From assembly GCA_017501225.1 (NCBI GenBank), contig JAFVXH010000010.1:1-64000 (forward strand): a stretch of 64,000 nucleotides of DNA, given 5' to 3'. Numbering within the stretch: position 1 is the first letter of the stretch; every line of letters begins with the position of its first letter. A program made the position numbers and the translations under genes. This document shows positions 39,186 through 47,935 of the stretch, in pieces. The notes under the pieces are model-generated. The model worked only from the letters and a program-made list of their open reading frames with translations, was not told the DNA's origin and made no database searches. The stretch comes from Clostridia bacterium. GTDB taxonomy: Bacteria; Bacillota; Clostridia; Oscillospirales; CAG-272.

Positions 39186-41090
39186 ATGCAATATAAGATC
39201 ATCAACGGCTCGGTCTATTACGACGGCGAGCCGATTCTGGAAAGCATTGATATTGAAATCAACAGCGGAGAAAAAATTGCCATCGTAGGCAGAAACGGCT
39301 GCGGAAAAACCACTCTCCTGAAAGCCATTACGGGCGAGGTCGAGATGGAGGAGGGCACGGGCGAGAGTGAGTTCCGTGTCATCAGCGCAGGCTCTCCCGA
39401 GATTGCTTATCTGCGGCAGATGCCCTTTGAAGACGAGAACAGGACGCTTGAGGAGGAGGTGCGAGGGGTTTTCTCCGATCTGATCTCCATGGAGGAGCAG
39501 ATCGCACAGCTCGTTTTGCAAATGGAGCATACCCCGAGTGATCAGGCGATCAAGACCTTTACCGCGCTCAACGATCGCTATCTTTCGCTTGGCGGCATGA
39601 CCTACCAAAAGGAATACAAGACCATGATCCGCCGCTTCGGCTTTACCGAGGAGGACGAGAAAAAGCCCGTATCCGCTTTTTCGGGCGGTCAGCGAACCAA
39701 GATCTCCTTTATCAAAATGCTTCTGCAGAAGCCCGATATTCTGCTTTTGGACGAGCCCACCAACCACTTGGACGTGGCAACCATTCAGTGGCTTGAGGAT
39801 TATCTGAAAAGCTATTCCTCCGCGCTTGTGATCGTATCGCACGACCGTATGTTCCTGGATCGCATCGTGGGCAAGGTCTACGAGATCGAATGGGGAGAAA
39901 TGCACTGCTACCGAGGCAATTACTCCGCCTTTGAGATGCAAAAGAAGGAGCGCCACGAAAAGCAGCAAAAGGATCACGAGCACCAAAAGGCAGAGATCGA
40001 GCGCATCACGCGACTGATCGAGCGCTTCCGCTACAAGGCGACAAAGGCGAAAATGGTGCAATCCAAGATCAAGCTGCTGGAGCGCATGCAGCGCATCGAC
40101 GCCCCCGAACGCTATCATACCAAAACCTATCACACAAGCTGTCAGCCCCGTATTCCATCCTCCAGAAACGTGCTGGAGGTCACAAACCTTGTCATCGGGT
40201 ACGGTTCTCCCTTGGCAAAGGTAAGCTTCCGGCTCGAGCGCGGACAGAGGATCGGGATCATCGGCGGAAACGGCATCGGAAAGTCCACTCTGCTCAAAAC
40301 GCTGATGGGCACGATCCCCGCTCTTTCGGGCGATTATCACTTCGGATACAACACAGAGCTGGGATATTTCGATCAGCAAAACGCGCAGATCAACGGAGAG
40401 GACACGGTCTTCGGACTGTTCTCCGCGGCGTACCCACAGCTCAACGATACCGAGGTGCGCTCCGCTCTCGGCGCTTTCCAATTCTCGGGAGAGGACGTCT
40501 TTCGTCTTGCCTCCACCCTCTCGGGCGGAGAAAAGGTGCGCCTGGCACTCTGCAAGCTCTTCCAGAAGCGTCCCAACGTCCTCATTCTGGACGAGCCAAC
40601 CAACCACATGGACATCATCGGCAAGGAAACGCTGGAGGATATTCTTGCCAAATACGAGGGCACGGTGATCTTCGTTTCTCACGACCGTTATTTCGTCAAC
40701 AAGATCGCTGACCGTCTGCTCGTGTTCGAGGACGGTGCCGTCACCTATTTCCCCGACAACTACGCAGCATACGAGGAAAAGCGTCTGCAGAAGCAAGCGG
40801 AGCTTGCAGGGGGAGAAGAGCCCAAAAAGGCGGAAAAGCCCGCAAAGGGCAAATACGTATCCCCCCTCAAGGAGCTGGACAAAAAGAAACGGCGCGTCGC
40901 ACGCCTGGAGGAGCTGATCGGAAATTGCGAGGAGCAGATCCGCGCCCTTGTGGCACAGACCGAATCCCCCGAGGTCTATTCCGATTATCAGAAGCTGACC
41001 GAGCTGCAGACCGAGATCGACCGCCTTCAGACCGAGCAAGCAACCCTTGAGGAGGAATGGACGCTCCTGTCAGAGGAGCTGGAGGGATAA
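39186..41090 (+). CDS. ABC-F family ATPase
   Basis: 634 residues, two ABC domains, no membrane part. Walker A motifs are GRNGCGKTTLLK and GGNGIGKSTLLK; signatures SGGQRTKISF and SGGEKVRLAL; Walker B LLLDEPTNHLD and LILDEPTNHMD. The linker between them (about 245-320, rich in K/E/Q, ending KMVQSKIKLLERMQRI) is the P-site interaction motif that enters the ribosome. A carboxy-terminal coiled coil (about 565-634) is present. ABC-F proteins act on ribosomes, as translation factors (YfmR/Uup-like) or antibiotic-protection factors; without an attenuator leader, a housekeeping role is more likely. AAAGGAG precedes ATG 39186. Confidence 0.92.
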   Translation: MQYKIINGSVYYDGEPILESIDIEINSGEKIAIVGRNGCGKTTLLKAITGEVEMEEGTGESEFRVISAGSPEIAYLRQMPFEDENRTLEEEVRGVFSDLISMEEQIAQLVLQMEHTPSDQAIKTFTALNDRYLSLGGMTYQKEYKTMIRRFGFTEEDEKKPVSAFSGGQRTKISFIKMLLQKPDILLLDEPTNHLDVATIQWLEDYLKSYSSALVIVSHDRMFLDRIVGKVYEIEWGEMHCYRGNYSAFEMQKKERHEKQQKDHEHQKAEIERITRLIERFRYKATKAKMVQSKIKLLERMQRIDAPERYHTKTYHTSCQPRIPSSRNVLEVTNLVIGYGSPLAKVSFRLERGQRIGIIGGNGIGKSTLLKTLMGTIPALSGDYHFGYNTELGYFDQQNAQINGEDTVFGLFSAAYPQLNDTEVRSALGAFQFSGEDVFRLASTLSGGEKVRLALCKLFQKRPNVLILDEPTNHMDIIGKETLEDILAKYEGTVIFVSHDRYFVNKIADRLLVFEDGAVTYFPDNYAAYEEKRLQKQAELAGGEEPKKAEKPAKGKYVSPLKELDKKKRRVARLEELIGNCEEQIRALVAQTESPEVYSDYQKLTELQTEIDRLQTEQATLEEEWTLLSEELEG

Positions 41091-41108
41091 CCCTTTGAAC
41101 AATAACAA

Positions 41109-41145
41109 AGCACCGCATCTGCGTTGGCAGATGCGGTGCTTTTTG
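41109..41145. terminator. Bidirectional terminator
   Basis: AGCACCGCATCTGC and GCAGATGCGGTGCT around GTTG (41109-41140), T5 following; shared by ABC-F and the convergent reductase. Confidence 0.92.
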
Positions 41146-42255
41146 TCAGTTTTCAAATTCCTTGACCACGTCCGAAAGCAGATCTCGGATGGGCAGATGC
41201 TGGGGGCAGATCCCCTCGCACGCCCCGCAGCCGATGCAGCTGCTTGCCTTCCCTCCCTTTCGGGTATGGATGCCGTAATAGTACTTAGTATTCCAATTCT
41301 GGAAGGTTTTTCTCGCGTTGAAGCAAGCGAACAGATCGGGAATCGGAATTCCCATCGGACACCCCGCAAGACAGTATCCGCACGCCGTGCAGGGAATGAT
41401 ATCCTGCGCGCGAAAGATCTCGCATACCCGTGCGACCGCTTCCCGTTCCTTCTCGCTCAGCGGCACAAAGTCCTTCATATAGCTCATGTTATCCCGAAGC
41501 ATTTCCATATTTCCCATGCCCGAGAGCACCATCGAAATTCCCTCAAAGCTTGCGGCAAAGCGGATGGCGTAGCTTGCGGCACTGCCGCCGAGCGCGTCAA
41601 ACACCTCCTGTGCCTCCTGTGGTAGGCGCACAAGGCTTCCGCCCTTGACGGGCTCCATGACGATGACGGGCTTGCCGAACCTGCGGCAGACCTCGTACAC
41701 CTTGCGGGATTGCACGGAAGGATCCTCGTAATCGGCATAATTGAATTGGATCTGCACCACCTCAATTTGAGGATACTCGACAAGGATCTCCTCCAAAACC
41801 GACGCCTTGTCGTGGAAGGAAATGCCGAAATGCCTGATCCTTCCTTGCTCCAACAGCTCCAATGCCGTTTCGTAGGCGCGGCAGGATTTGAATTGCTCGA
41901 AGACGGACTTTTCCTGCGCGTGCATCAGGTAGAGATCAAAATAGTCCACCCCGCACGCTTCCAGCTGGCTTTCAAAGAAGGGCAGGATCTCCTCCTGCGT
42001 CTTGAAAAACGGAGAGGAAAGCTTGTTGACCAGAAAATAGGAATCTCTTGGATATCGGGAGGTAAGACACGCCTTCAGAGCCGTTTCACTTTTGCCCCCG
42101 TGATAGCCGCGTGCGGTGTCGAAATAGCAAAAGCCCTCCCGCATAAAGGCATCGACCATCTCGCGAAACGCATCCTCGTCGATCTCCTTGTTCTCGGTCA
42201 TAGGTAAACGCATACATCCAAAGCCCAGCTTTTTTTCAAATCTCCAATCGGTCAT
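41146..42255 (-). CDS. Aldo/keto reductase with ferredoxin-like tail
   Basis: 369 residues. An AKR TIM barrel (about 1-280; GFGCMRLPM, FDTARGYHGGKSE, YFDLYLMHAQ, IRHFGISFHD) is followed by a [4Fe-4S] segment with CTACGYCLAGCP (about 290) and CIGCGACEGICP (about 340). The tyrosine of the tetrad appears in ARGYHGG, and the Lys in VNKLSS. This family form occurs in anaerobes and may take electrons from ferredoxin instead of NADPH. Substrate unknown. Confidence 0.9.
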   Translation of the reverse strand: MTDWRFEKKLGFGCMRLPMTENKEIDEDAFREMVDAFMREGFCYFDTARGYHGGKSETALKACLTSRYPRDSYFLVNKLSSPFFKTQEEILPFFESQLEACGVDYFDLYLMHAQEKSVFEQFKSCRAYETALELLEQGRIRHFGISFHDKASVLEEILVEYPQIEVVQIQFNYADYEDPSVQSRKVYEVCRRFGKPVIVMEPVKGGSLVRLPQEAQEVFDALGGSAASYAIRFAASFEGISMVLSGMGNMEMLRDNMSYMKDFVPLSEKEREAVARVCEIFRAQDIIPCTACGYCLAGCPMGIPIPDLFACFNARKTFQNWNTKYYYGIHTRKGGKASSCIGCGACEGICPQHLPIRDLLSDVVKEFEN

Positions 42256-42306
42256 AAGCTCGCGTCCTCCTCACCCTGTGCTCGCGCGCACGGCGCGTGT
42301 GTATAT

Positions 42307-42335
42307 ATTATAAAATATCTACGTAATATTGTCAA
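42307..42335 (-). promoter_or_regulatory. Promoter for the aldo/keto reductase
   Basis: TTGACA (42330-42335) and TATAAT (42307-42312), 17-base spacer, both perfect. Confidence 0.85.
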
Positions 42336-42354
42336 GAAGAATATGGAAAATCCC

Positions 42355-42384
42355 TTGACAAACTCCTCTCCTTCGTGATATAAT
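42355..42384 (+). promoter_or_regulatory. Promoter for the sugar-phosphate operon
   Basis: TTGACA (42355-42360) and TATAAT (42379-42384), 18-base spacer; it lies back-to-back with the reductase promoter. Confidence 0.83.
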
Positions 42385-42469
42385 GGCGATGAATGCGAGG
42401 GCAATCGCACCGAGCCTCGGTCTTGCTTCCTTGCAAAAAAGAAAAACAATCGGAAAGGAAACCAAAGAC

Positions 42470-43441
42470 ATGGGATTGTACGACGAATTCAGATTTAAGC
42501 CGGCAAGCTTCCTGCCCCACGCAAATCTTCCCCTGGAGGAGCTGGAGCGTGTCCGCAACATTAAAAGAGAGGATATGGAATACACCAACGAGAACGGCTA
42601 CTCCGTCCGCGTTGTGATCGATCCTACCCTCTGCATGGTTCAGGACCTGTTCTACCGCATCCTCAAGAGCGACCTTGAGGACAAGCACCTGACCATCATC
42701 TGCCCCAACCAGTGGCCCGGCGCATACTCCGCCGTTGCAGAGATGCTCAACAAGTTCAACGTCAGCGCACGCAACGTTGACGCATTCGCAATGGACGAGT
42801 GGGCAGACGAGGACGGCAACGTAGCACCTCTGACCTACGGTGCAGGCCTTGGCTACTCCTTCCGCAACCACTTCTACGGCCGCATCCGTGAGGACCTTCG
42901 TCCCTCTGAGGATCACTGGCACGTATTCACCAACAAGAACAAGGCGAACGACGCTTACTCCAACGAGATCCTTGAGGCATCCGACGGAAAAGGCGCTGAC
43001 GTTATTTACACCGCTACCGGTTGGCCGGGACACACCGCATTCATTGATCCGGGCGCTCCCGAGTTCAAGGCAGACACTCTTGAGGAGTTCTGCAAGCTGG
43101 GCTCCCGCATCGTGACCGAGGTTCCTCTTACCGTTTGCGAGAACTCTCTGTTCTCTCCCATGGGCGCGTCCGGTGACGTCTGGGCAGTTCCTCCCAAGGC
43201 TGCTACCATCGGTCCCCGCGACGTCGTAAGCGCACAGGAGCGCGTGGAGCTTCACAACTTCGTTAACCCCGACGGCTCCTCCTGGCAGCGTATGATTTCT
43301 CGCCTGGAGCTCTACGGACCCATCTCCATGGAGTGCCCCGCATCCATTCTGCGTCTTGGCAAGGGAACCTGCTACGTATCCGAGGCCATTGCAAAGCCCT
43401 TTGCAAGCTGGCACTGCGGTATCGAGGACAGATACATCTAA
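42470..43441 (+). CDS. NagB-superfamily sugar-phosphate isomerase/deaminase
   Basis: 323 residues, longer than classical NagB (about 240-270). The sugar-phosphate isomerase fold is visible in the block NVDAFAMDEWADEDGN (like the NagB F-x-LDEY region), DHWHVFTNKNKAND, GADVIYTATGWPGHTAFIDPG (NagB G-x-GxxGHxAFNEPG) and FCKLGSRIVTEVPLTVCENSLF. NagB converts glucosamine 6-phosphate to fructose 6-phosphate and ammonia; this distant member may act on a different amino sugar or sugar phosphate. Start at MGLYDEF (AAAGGAAA ahead). First gene of an operon with NagA-like and kinase genes. Confidence 0.82.
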   Translation: MGLYDEFRFKPASFLPHANLPLEELERVRNIKREDMEYTNENGYSVRVVIDPTLCMVQDLFYRILKSDLEDKHLTIICPNQWPGAYSAVAEMLNKFNVSARNVDAFAMDEWADEDGNVAPLTYGAGLGYSFRNHFYGRIREDLRPSEDHWHVFTNKNKANDAYSNEILEASDGKGADVIYTATGWPGHTAFIDPGAPEFKADTLEEFCKLGSRIVTEVPLTVCENSLFSPMGASGDVWAVPPKAATIGPRDVVSAQERVELHNFVNPDGSSWQRMISRLELYGPISMECPASILRLGKGTCYVSEAIAKPFASWHCGIEDRYI

Positions 43442-43456
43442 TTTCATCGAAGCATC

Positions 43457-43482
43457 GCCCTGCAAGGACCTCCTTGCAGGGC
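43457..43482 (+). other. Intercistronic hairpin after the NagB-like gene
   Basis: GCCCTGCAAGGA and TCCTTGCAGGGC are exact complements separated by CC; no T tract. Likely an mRNA processing or stabilising structure, giving the first gene higher expression. Confidence 0.6.
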
Positions 43483-43513
43483 AGGTGTTGTTATAGCCAA
43501 GGATCCTCCCATC

Positions 43514-43960
43514 ATGGAAATCAGACAAATTACAGAAAATAAAAAGCAATTCTTAGAGCTTTTGCTCCTTGCGGACGAGCAGGAGAGCATGATCGATCGG
43601 TACCTTGCGTCGGGGGATACGTACGTCCTGTATGAGAACGGACGCCCTCTCGGCATCTGCGTTGTCGTCTGTCTTGGCGACGGCGTCTTTGAGATCAAAA
43701 ACCTCGCCACGCACCCGTCCGTGCACGGAATGGGATACGGCAGAGCCTTGATCGAATTCGTATGCGATCGCTACCGCGACCGTTGTACGTGCCTTTTGGT
43801 CGGAACGGGTGACAGTCCCCTGACCATCCCCTTTTATCAAAAATGCGGCTTTGCGGAGCACCACAGAGTCGAAAACTTTTTCATTGACAATTACGATCAC
43901 CCCATCCTTGAGGGCGGAAAGCAGCTCATCGATATGGTGTATCTTTCGAGAAAACCTTAA
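43514..43960 (+). CDS. GNAT-family N-acetyltransferase within the sugar operon
   Basis: 148 residues. Acetyl-CoA motif HGMGYGRALIEFVCD after IKNLATHPSV; IPFYQKCGFAEHHRVENFF closes the fold. Located between the NagB-like and NagA-like genes, 15 bases before the latter. It might acetylate an amino sugar of the pathway, but may also be a passenger. AAGGATCC is a modest ribosome binding site. Confidence 0.85.
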   Translation: MEIRQITENKKQFLELLLLADEQESMIDRYLASGDTYVLYENGRPLGICVVVCLGDGVFEIKNLATHPSVHGMGYGRALIEFVCDRYRDRCTCLLVGTGDSPLTIPFYQKCGFAEHHRVENFFIDNYDHPILEGGKQLIDMVYLSRKP

Positions 43961-43975
43961 ACGGAGGAATTCGAT

Positions 43976-45136
43976 ATGAACGCAATCATCAATACCAAGC
44001 TGATCCTGGAGGACGGCATCATCTTTGACGGCGTCCTTCTGTACGAGAATGAACGCATCGTCGCGCTCGGCAAGGCTGGCGAGATCGAAATCCCTGCGGA
44101 CGCGGAGATCATCGACGCGGGCGGGCTCTATACCGCACCCGGCCTTGTGGATATTCACTGTCACGGTTCGGTTGACGCGCTCTTCCACGAGGACCCCAAG
44201 TCCTGCGTCGAGCACTTCCTGCAGCACGGCACCACCACCATCCTCCCCACCTTCTACTCCAACCTCAACACCGAGCAGATCCTGGAGGGTGCTAAGCGCG
44301 TGCGCGAGCTGGACCCCGACGGACTTGGAAAGGTTCTGCCCGGTCTTTACATGGAGGGCCCCTATATGGCAGCCTTCGGAAGCAATCAGAAATACATCCT
44401 TTGGGGCGGCGAGATCAAGCGCGAGGAATACCAGCCTCTGATCGACGCGCTTAAGGGTCAGGCAAAGGTCTGGGCGATCGACCCCGCCAGAGAGGGCGTC
44501 GAGCCTTTCATGAAGGACGTGCTTGCCGCCGATCCCAACGCCATCTTTGCAATGGGACACTCCGTAGCATCCGCCGCGGACTGCCGCAAGCTGAGAAAGT
44601 ACAATTTGATCCTCCAGACGCATCACGGCGACTCCGGTAAGCATCCCGGACGTGCGCAGGGCACCATCGGTGCGGGATGTGACGAGTATACGCTCGCAAA
44701 TCCCGACGTCTATGCCGAGCTCATCTGTGATGAAAACGGCATTCACGTGCAGCCCGAGCTGATCCAGATGGTGGTTCGCACCAAGGGCGTGGAGCGCATG
44801 ATCCTGATTACAGACTGCATGCCCGCAAGCGGTGACTACACCAACAACGAGGCAGACGGCGTCGCTTACGGTCCTGACCTCAACTACGATTACGAGGGAC
44901 ACCTAGCAGGAAGCCATCTGACCCTGGAGAATGCTTGCCGCAACCTGATGAAGCATACCGGCTACGGCCTTTGCCACGCCATCCGCTTCGCCTCCCTCAA
45001 CCCCGCCAGAATGCTGGGAATGGACGACGAGATCGGAAGCCTGGAGGCAGGCAAGATCGCAAATCTGATTTTGATCGACGATACCGTACGCGTTCACAAA
45101 ACCATCCTCCACGGACAGACCGTGTTCGAGGCATGA
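43976..45136 (+). CDS. NagA-like N-acyl-sugar-phosphate deacetylase
   Basis: 386 residues, amidohydrolase superfamily. The metal motif is VDIHCHGSVDALF, the metal Glu is in YMEGPYM, further metal His are in GHSVASAADCRK and QTHHGDSG, and the catalytic Asp is in LITDCMPASGDY. The end LNPARMLGMDDEIGSLEAGK is typical of NagA. It resembles N-acetylglucosamine-6-phosphate deacetylase, but the segment HHGDSGKHPGRAQGTIGAG replaces the usual HLFNAM block, so the substrate may differ. GGAGG precedes the ATG; 4-codon overlap zone with the kinase. Confidence 0.85.
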   Translation: MNAIINTKLILEDGIIFDGVLLYENERIVALGKAGEIEIPADAEIIDAGGLYTAPGLVDIHCHGSVDALFHEDPKSCVEHFLQHGTTTILPTFYSNLNTEQILEGAKRVRELDPDGLGKVLPGLYMEGPYMAAFGSNQKYILWGGEIKREEYQPLIDALKGQAKVWAIDPAREGVEPFMKDVLAADPNAIFAMGHSVASAADCRKLRKYNLILQTHHGDSGKHPGRAQGTIGAGCDEYTLANPDVYAELICDENGIHVQPELIQMVVRTKGVERMILITDCMPASGDYTNNEADGVAYGPDLNYDYEGHLAGSHLTLENACRNLMKHTGYGLCHAIRFASLNPARMLGMDDEIGSLEAGKIANLILIDDTVRVHKTILHGQTVFEA

Positions 45137-45153
45137 TCAAAAAGGATAACAGC

Positions 45154-46638
45154 ATGAAAAAACGATACACACTTGGCATTGACGTCGGCACCACCGGCAC
45201 CAAGACCTACCTTTTCTCGGAGGATGGCGTAGCAGTCGCGCACGCTTATCAGGGCTACGCTCTCTCCAACACACAGGTTGGATACAGCGAGCAAAGTGCC
45301 GACGATTGGTGGACTGCCATCGTAAAAACCGTCCGCGAGGTATGCGACGGACGCGTCGCCCCCGACGATGTCGCGGCAATCTCGCTCTCCACGCAGGGAG
45401 GCACGCTCGTTCCCGTGGATAAGGACTGCAAGCCCCTGCGCCCCGCGATCGTCTGGAACGACGCACGCGCAACCGAGGAGCGCGACGCATATCTGCAGCA
45501 GGTGGGAGATGCCGACAGCATGTACCAAAAAACAGGCTGGGCGCTCAGCGCGGGACTGTTGCTGCTGGAGATCTGCTGGCTGCGCAATCACGAGCCCGAG
45601 CTTTTTGCAAAAACCGACTATTTCCTTTCGGTTCCCGACTTCGTTTCCATGAAGATGACGGGCGTCGCCGCTGTGGATCTTTCCAACGCAGGCATCAATC
45701 AAACCACCAACGTTCGTCATGAAGCATACGACGAGGAGCTGCTTCGCTTTGCGGGTGTTCCCGAGGAAAAGCTTCCCAAGCTGGTTCACTCGGGTGAGGT
45801 CATCGGGCATCTGACCGAGCAGGCCGCCAAGGAATTGGGACTTACCACAAACGCAGTCCTGGTGGCAGGGGCACACGACCAATATGCCGTAGCCCTCGGT
45901 GCAGGCGCGATCCGCGCAGGGGATCTTCTCATCGGCTCGGGCACCTGCTGGGTCGTCACCTCGATCGGCAAGGAGCCGGATTTCTCCTGCGGACTCTCGC
46001 AGTCGGTTTCCGCCGTCGAGGGGCTTTGGGGCTCTCTCCTCTCGCTCTCCTCCGGAGGGCTCTGCCTGGAGTGGCTCCGCAACAATATCGCAACCTGCGG
46101 TGACGGAACCATCGACTTCCGCACGCTTGATGCCGAGGCGGAAAAGATCGGCGCGGCAAAGGACGGGCTGTTCTTCTTCCCCTTCTCCGGCACCTACGGA
46201 GATCAAAAATTCTTCAACAAAGCAACCTTTACGGGCATTGATCTTTCGCATAACCGCTTCCACCTTGCCAGAGCCATCATGGAGGGCGTTGCCTTCTCGG
46301 TGACCTGGATGACGGAATCCTTCAAGACCAAGCCCTCGAAGGACGGTATCACCTTAGCGGGCGGCGCGTCCAAGAGCAAGCTCTGGTCGCAGATCGTGGC
46401 AGACATTACGGGGCTTCCCGTCAAGACCCCTGCACTTGCCGACCTTGCGTGCGTGGGTGCTGCGATCCTTGCGGGAATCGGCTGCGGCATGTACGAAAAT
46501 GCCGAGGAGGGCTATCACCGCTTTGCGGTCAAGGAAACCACCGTATATCCCAACCCGGAGGCGCACAGCATGTACGCGCCAATGCTGGAGGAATATAAAA
46601 AGCAGGCAAAATCTCTTGGACAAATGTACCGTCCCTGA
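45154..46638 (+). CDS. FGGY-family carbohydrate kinase
   Basis: 494 residues. FGGY kinases phosphorylate sugars or polyols (xylulose, glycerol, erythritol and others) with ATP. Seen are the phosphate-1 motif LGIDVGTTGTKTYLF, the substrate loop STQGGTLVPVDKD and WNDARA, the active-site segment VAGAHDQYAVALGAGAI, and the adenosine motif ITLAGGASKSKLWSQIVAD. The sugar cannot be read from sequence. I start at MKKRYTLG, 7 bases after AAGGA; another ATG at 45133 overlaps the NagA-like stop. Confidence 0.9.
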   Translation: MKKRYTLGIDVGTTGTKTYLFSEDGVAVAHAYQGYALSNTQVGYSEQSADDWWTAIVKTVREVCDGRVAPDDVAAISLSTQGGTLVPVDKDCKPLRPAIVWNDARATEERDAYLQQVGDADSMYQKTGWALSAGLLLLEICWLRNHEPELFAKTDYFLSVPDFVSMKMTGVAAVDLSNAGINQTTNVRHEAYDEELLRFAGVPEEKLPKLVHSGEVIGHLTEQAAKELGLTTNAVLVAGAHDQYAVALGAGAIRAGDLLIGSGTCWVVTSIGKEPDFSCGLSQSVSAVEGLWGSLLSLSSGGLCLEWLRNNIATCGDGTIDFRTLDAEAEKIGAAKDGLFFFPFSGTYGDQKFFNKATFTGIDLSHNRFHLARAIMEGVAFSVTWMTESFKTKPSKDGITLAGGASKSKLWSQIVADITGLPVKTPALADLACVGAAILAGIGCGMYENAEEGYHRFAVKETTVYPNPEAHSMYAPMLEEYKKQAKSLGQMYRP

Positions 46639-46682
46639 CACAGTACGTACTGAAAACATCAATATACAAAGAGGTAAACATC

Positions 46683-47390
46683 ATGAAACAAACCATCAGA
46701 ACTCCCTATTTTGAGATCGGAACCAAGAACTACATCTACGGTGATACCGTGCTGGAGTACGCGCTTGCCGCTGACAAGGCTGCAGAGAAGTATGACATCG
46801 ACGTCCTCTTTATCTGCCCCGCAGTGGAGATCCGCCGCGTCGTCGAGAACACCAAGCACCTCATCGTTCTGGCTCCCTACATGGATACCCTCCGTCCCGG
46901 ACGCGGCATGGCTGACATCCTCCCCGAGGGTCTGAAGGCTGCGGGTGCTAAGGGCGTTGTCATCAACCACTGCGAGAAGCCCATGAGCCTTCCCCAGATG
47001 AAGGCTGTCATCGACCGCGCACGCGAGCTGGACTTCTTGGTCTTTGCTTGCGCTGATACCCTTGCCGAGGCAAAGGCGATCGCACAGCTGCATCCCGATA
47101 TCATCAATCCCGAGCCCTCCGAGATCATCGGCGGCGGCAACGGCGTCAGCCCCATGGCTTACGTCAAGGATTCCATTAAGGTGATCAAGGACATCTATCC
47201 CGACATCATGGTCGAGCAGGCTGCAGGCATTACCAACGGTCAGCAGGTCTACGACTTCATCATGGCGGGAAGTGAGGCTGCAGGCGCTGCATCCGGCATT
47301 ATGAACGCGAAGGATCCCATCGCGATGATCGACGAAATGATCGCCGCAACCAGACGCGCCGCAGACGATCTGAAGAAGCTGGAACAGTAA
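46683..47390 (+). CDS. Triosephosphate-isomerase paralogue
   Basis: 235 residues, the short length of archaeal-type TIMs. It keeps the catalytic Lys (K15, in EIGTKNYIYG), His (H96, in VINHCEK) and Glu (E144, in NPEPSEIIGGG). The ending GAASGIMNAKDP is the phosphate-binding loop. But the residue two before Lys is Gly, not the Asn of canonical N-x-K. Within a sugar operon, it probably isomerises a different ketose/aldose phosphate, as the TIM homologues of tetritol pathways act on erythrulose phosphates. AGAGGTAA precedes the ATG. Confidence 0.85.
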   Translation: MKQTIRTPYFEIGTKNYIYGDTVLEYALAADKAAEKYDIDVLFICPAVEIRRVVENTKHLIVLAPYMDTLRPGRGMADILPEGLKAAGAKGVVINHCEKPMSLPQMKAVIDRARELDFLVFACADTLAEAKAIAQLHPDIINPEPSEIIGGGNGVSPMAYVKDSIKVIKDIYPDIMVEQAAGITNGQQVYDFIMAGSEAAGAASGIMNAKDPIAMIDEMIAATRRAADDLKKLEQ

Positions 47391-47422
47391 TTATTAGAAT
47401 TTAGAAAAGCGAGGTAATCACC

Positions 47423-47917
47423 ATGGTTTACAGAGAATCCTTTAAGGTACAGTCCCGCCACAGAGCGGTATCCTTCCACGACGTGACCGATCAGGTCAAG
47501 GAAATCGTCGCAAAGACCAACATCAAGGACGGCATCGTCGTCGTTTACTCTCACCACACCACCTGCTCCGTCATCACGCAGGAGTGCGCATTCGATATGT
47601 CTATGACCGGTCTTGAGACCTTGCAGCAGGACCTTGTCAACTGCTTTGAGGATTGGATCCCCACCTGCCGCTACGAGGGTCAGTACCTCCATCCGCAGCA
47701 GAAGGCACTCGTCTTTGCAGAGGAGCACGGCGAGGATAACTTCGGCTGCCACAACACCGACGCGCATCTCCGTTCCTCCATCATCGGACGCAACGTTACC
47801 ATCGTTGCAGAGAACGGCGAGATGGACCTCGGTGAATTCGGCCGCATCCACTTCATCGACTGGGATCAGACCAGAGGAAGAACCCGTACCATTCAGGTCA
47901 TGATCATCGGTGAGTAA
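47423..47917 (+). CDS. yjbQ: YjbQ-family protein (UPF0047)
   Basis: 164 residues, longer than the common 130-140. Motifs are SHHTTCSVITQECAFDMS (His pair of the putative metal site), DNFGCHNTDAHLRSSIIG (normally H-x-x-GN-x-x-AHLK-x-x-LG) and FIDWDQTRGRTRTIQVM at the end. An extra segment around WIPTCRYEGQYLHPQQKA is inserted. YjbQ proteins have weak thiamine-phosphate synthase activity in vitro, but their true role is open; this one sits between the TIM paralogue and an amidohydrolase. Confidence 0.88.
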   Translation: MVYRESFKVQSRHRAVSFHDVTDQVKEIVAKTNIKDGIVVVYSHHTTCSVITQECAFDMSMTGLETLQQDLVNCFEDWIPTCRYEGQYLHPQQKALVFAEEHGEDNFGCHNTDAHLRSSIIGRNVTIVAENGEMDLGEFGRIHFIDWDQTRGRTRTIQVMIIGE

Positions 47918-47935
47918 ATTACAAGGAGTATAACT

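Noticed and set aside
39144..41039. Minus-strand open frame of 631 codons
   Set aside because: Antisense shadow of the ABC-F gene; Leu/Val-rich without domain motifs.
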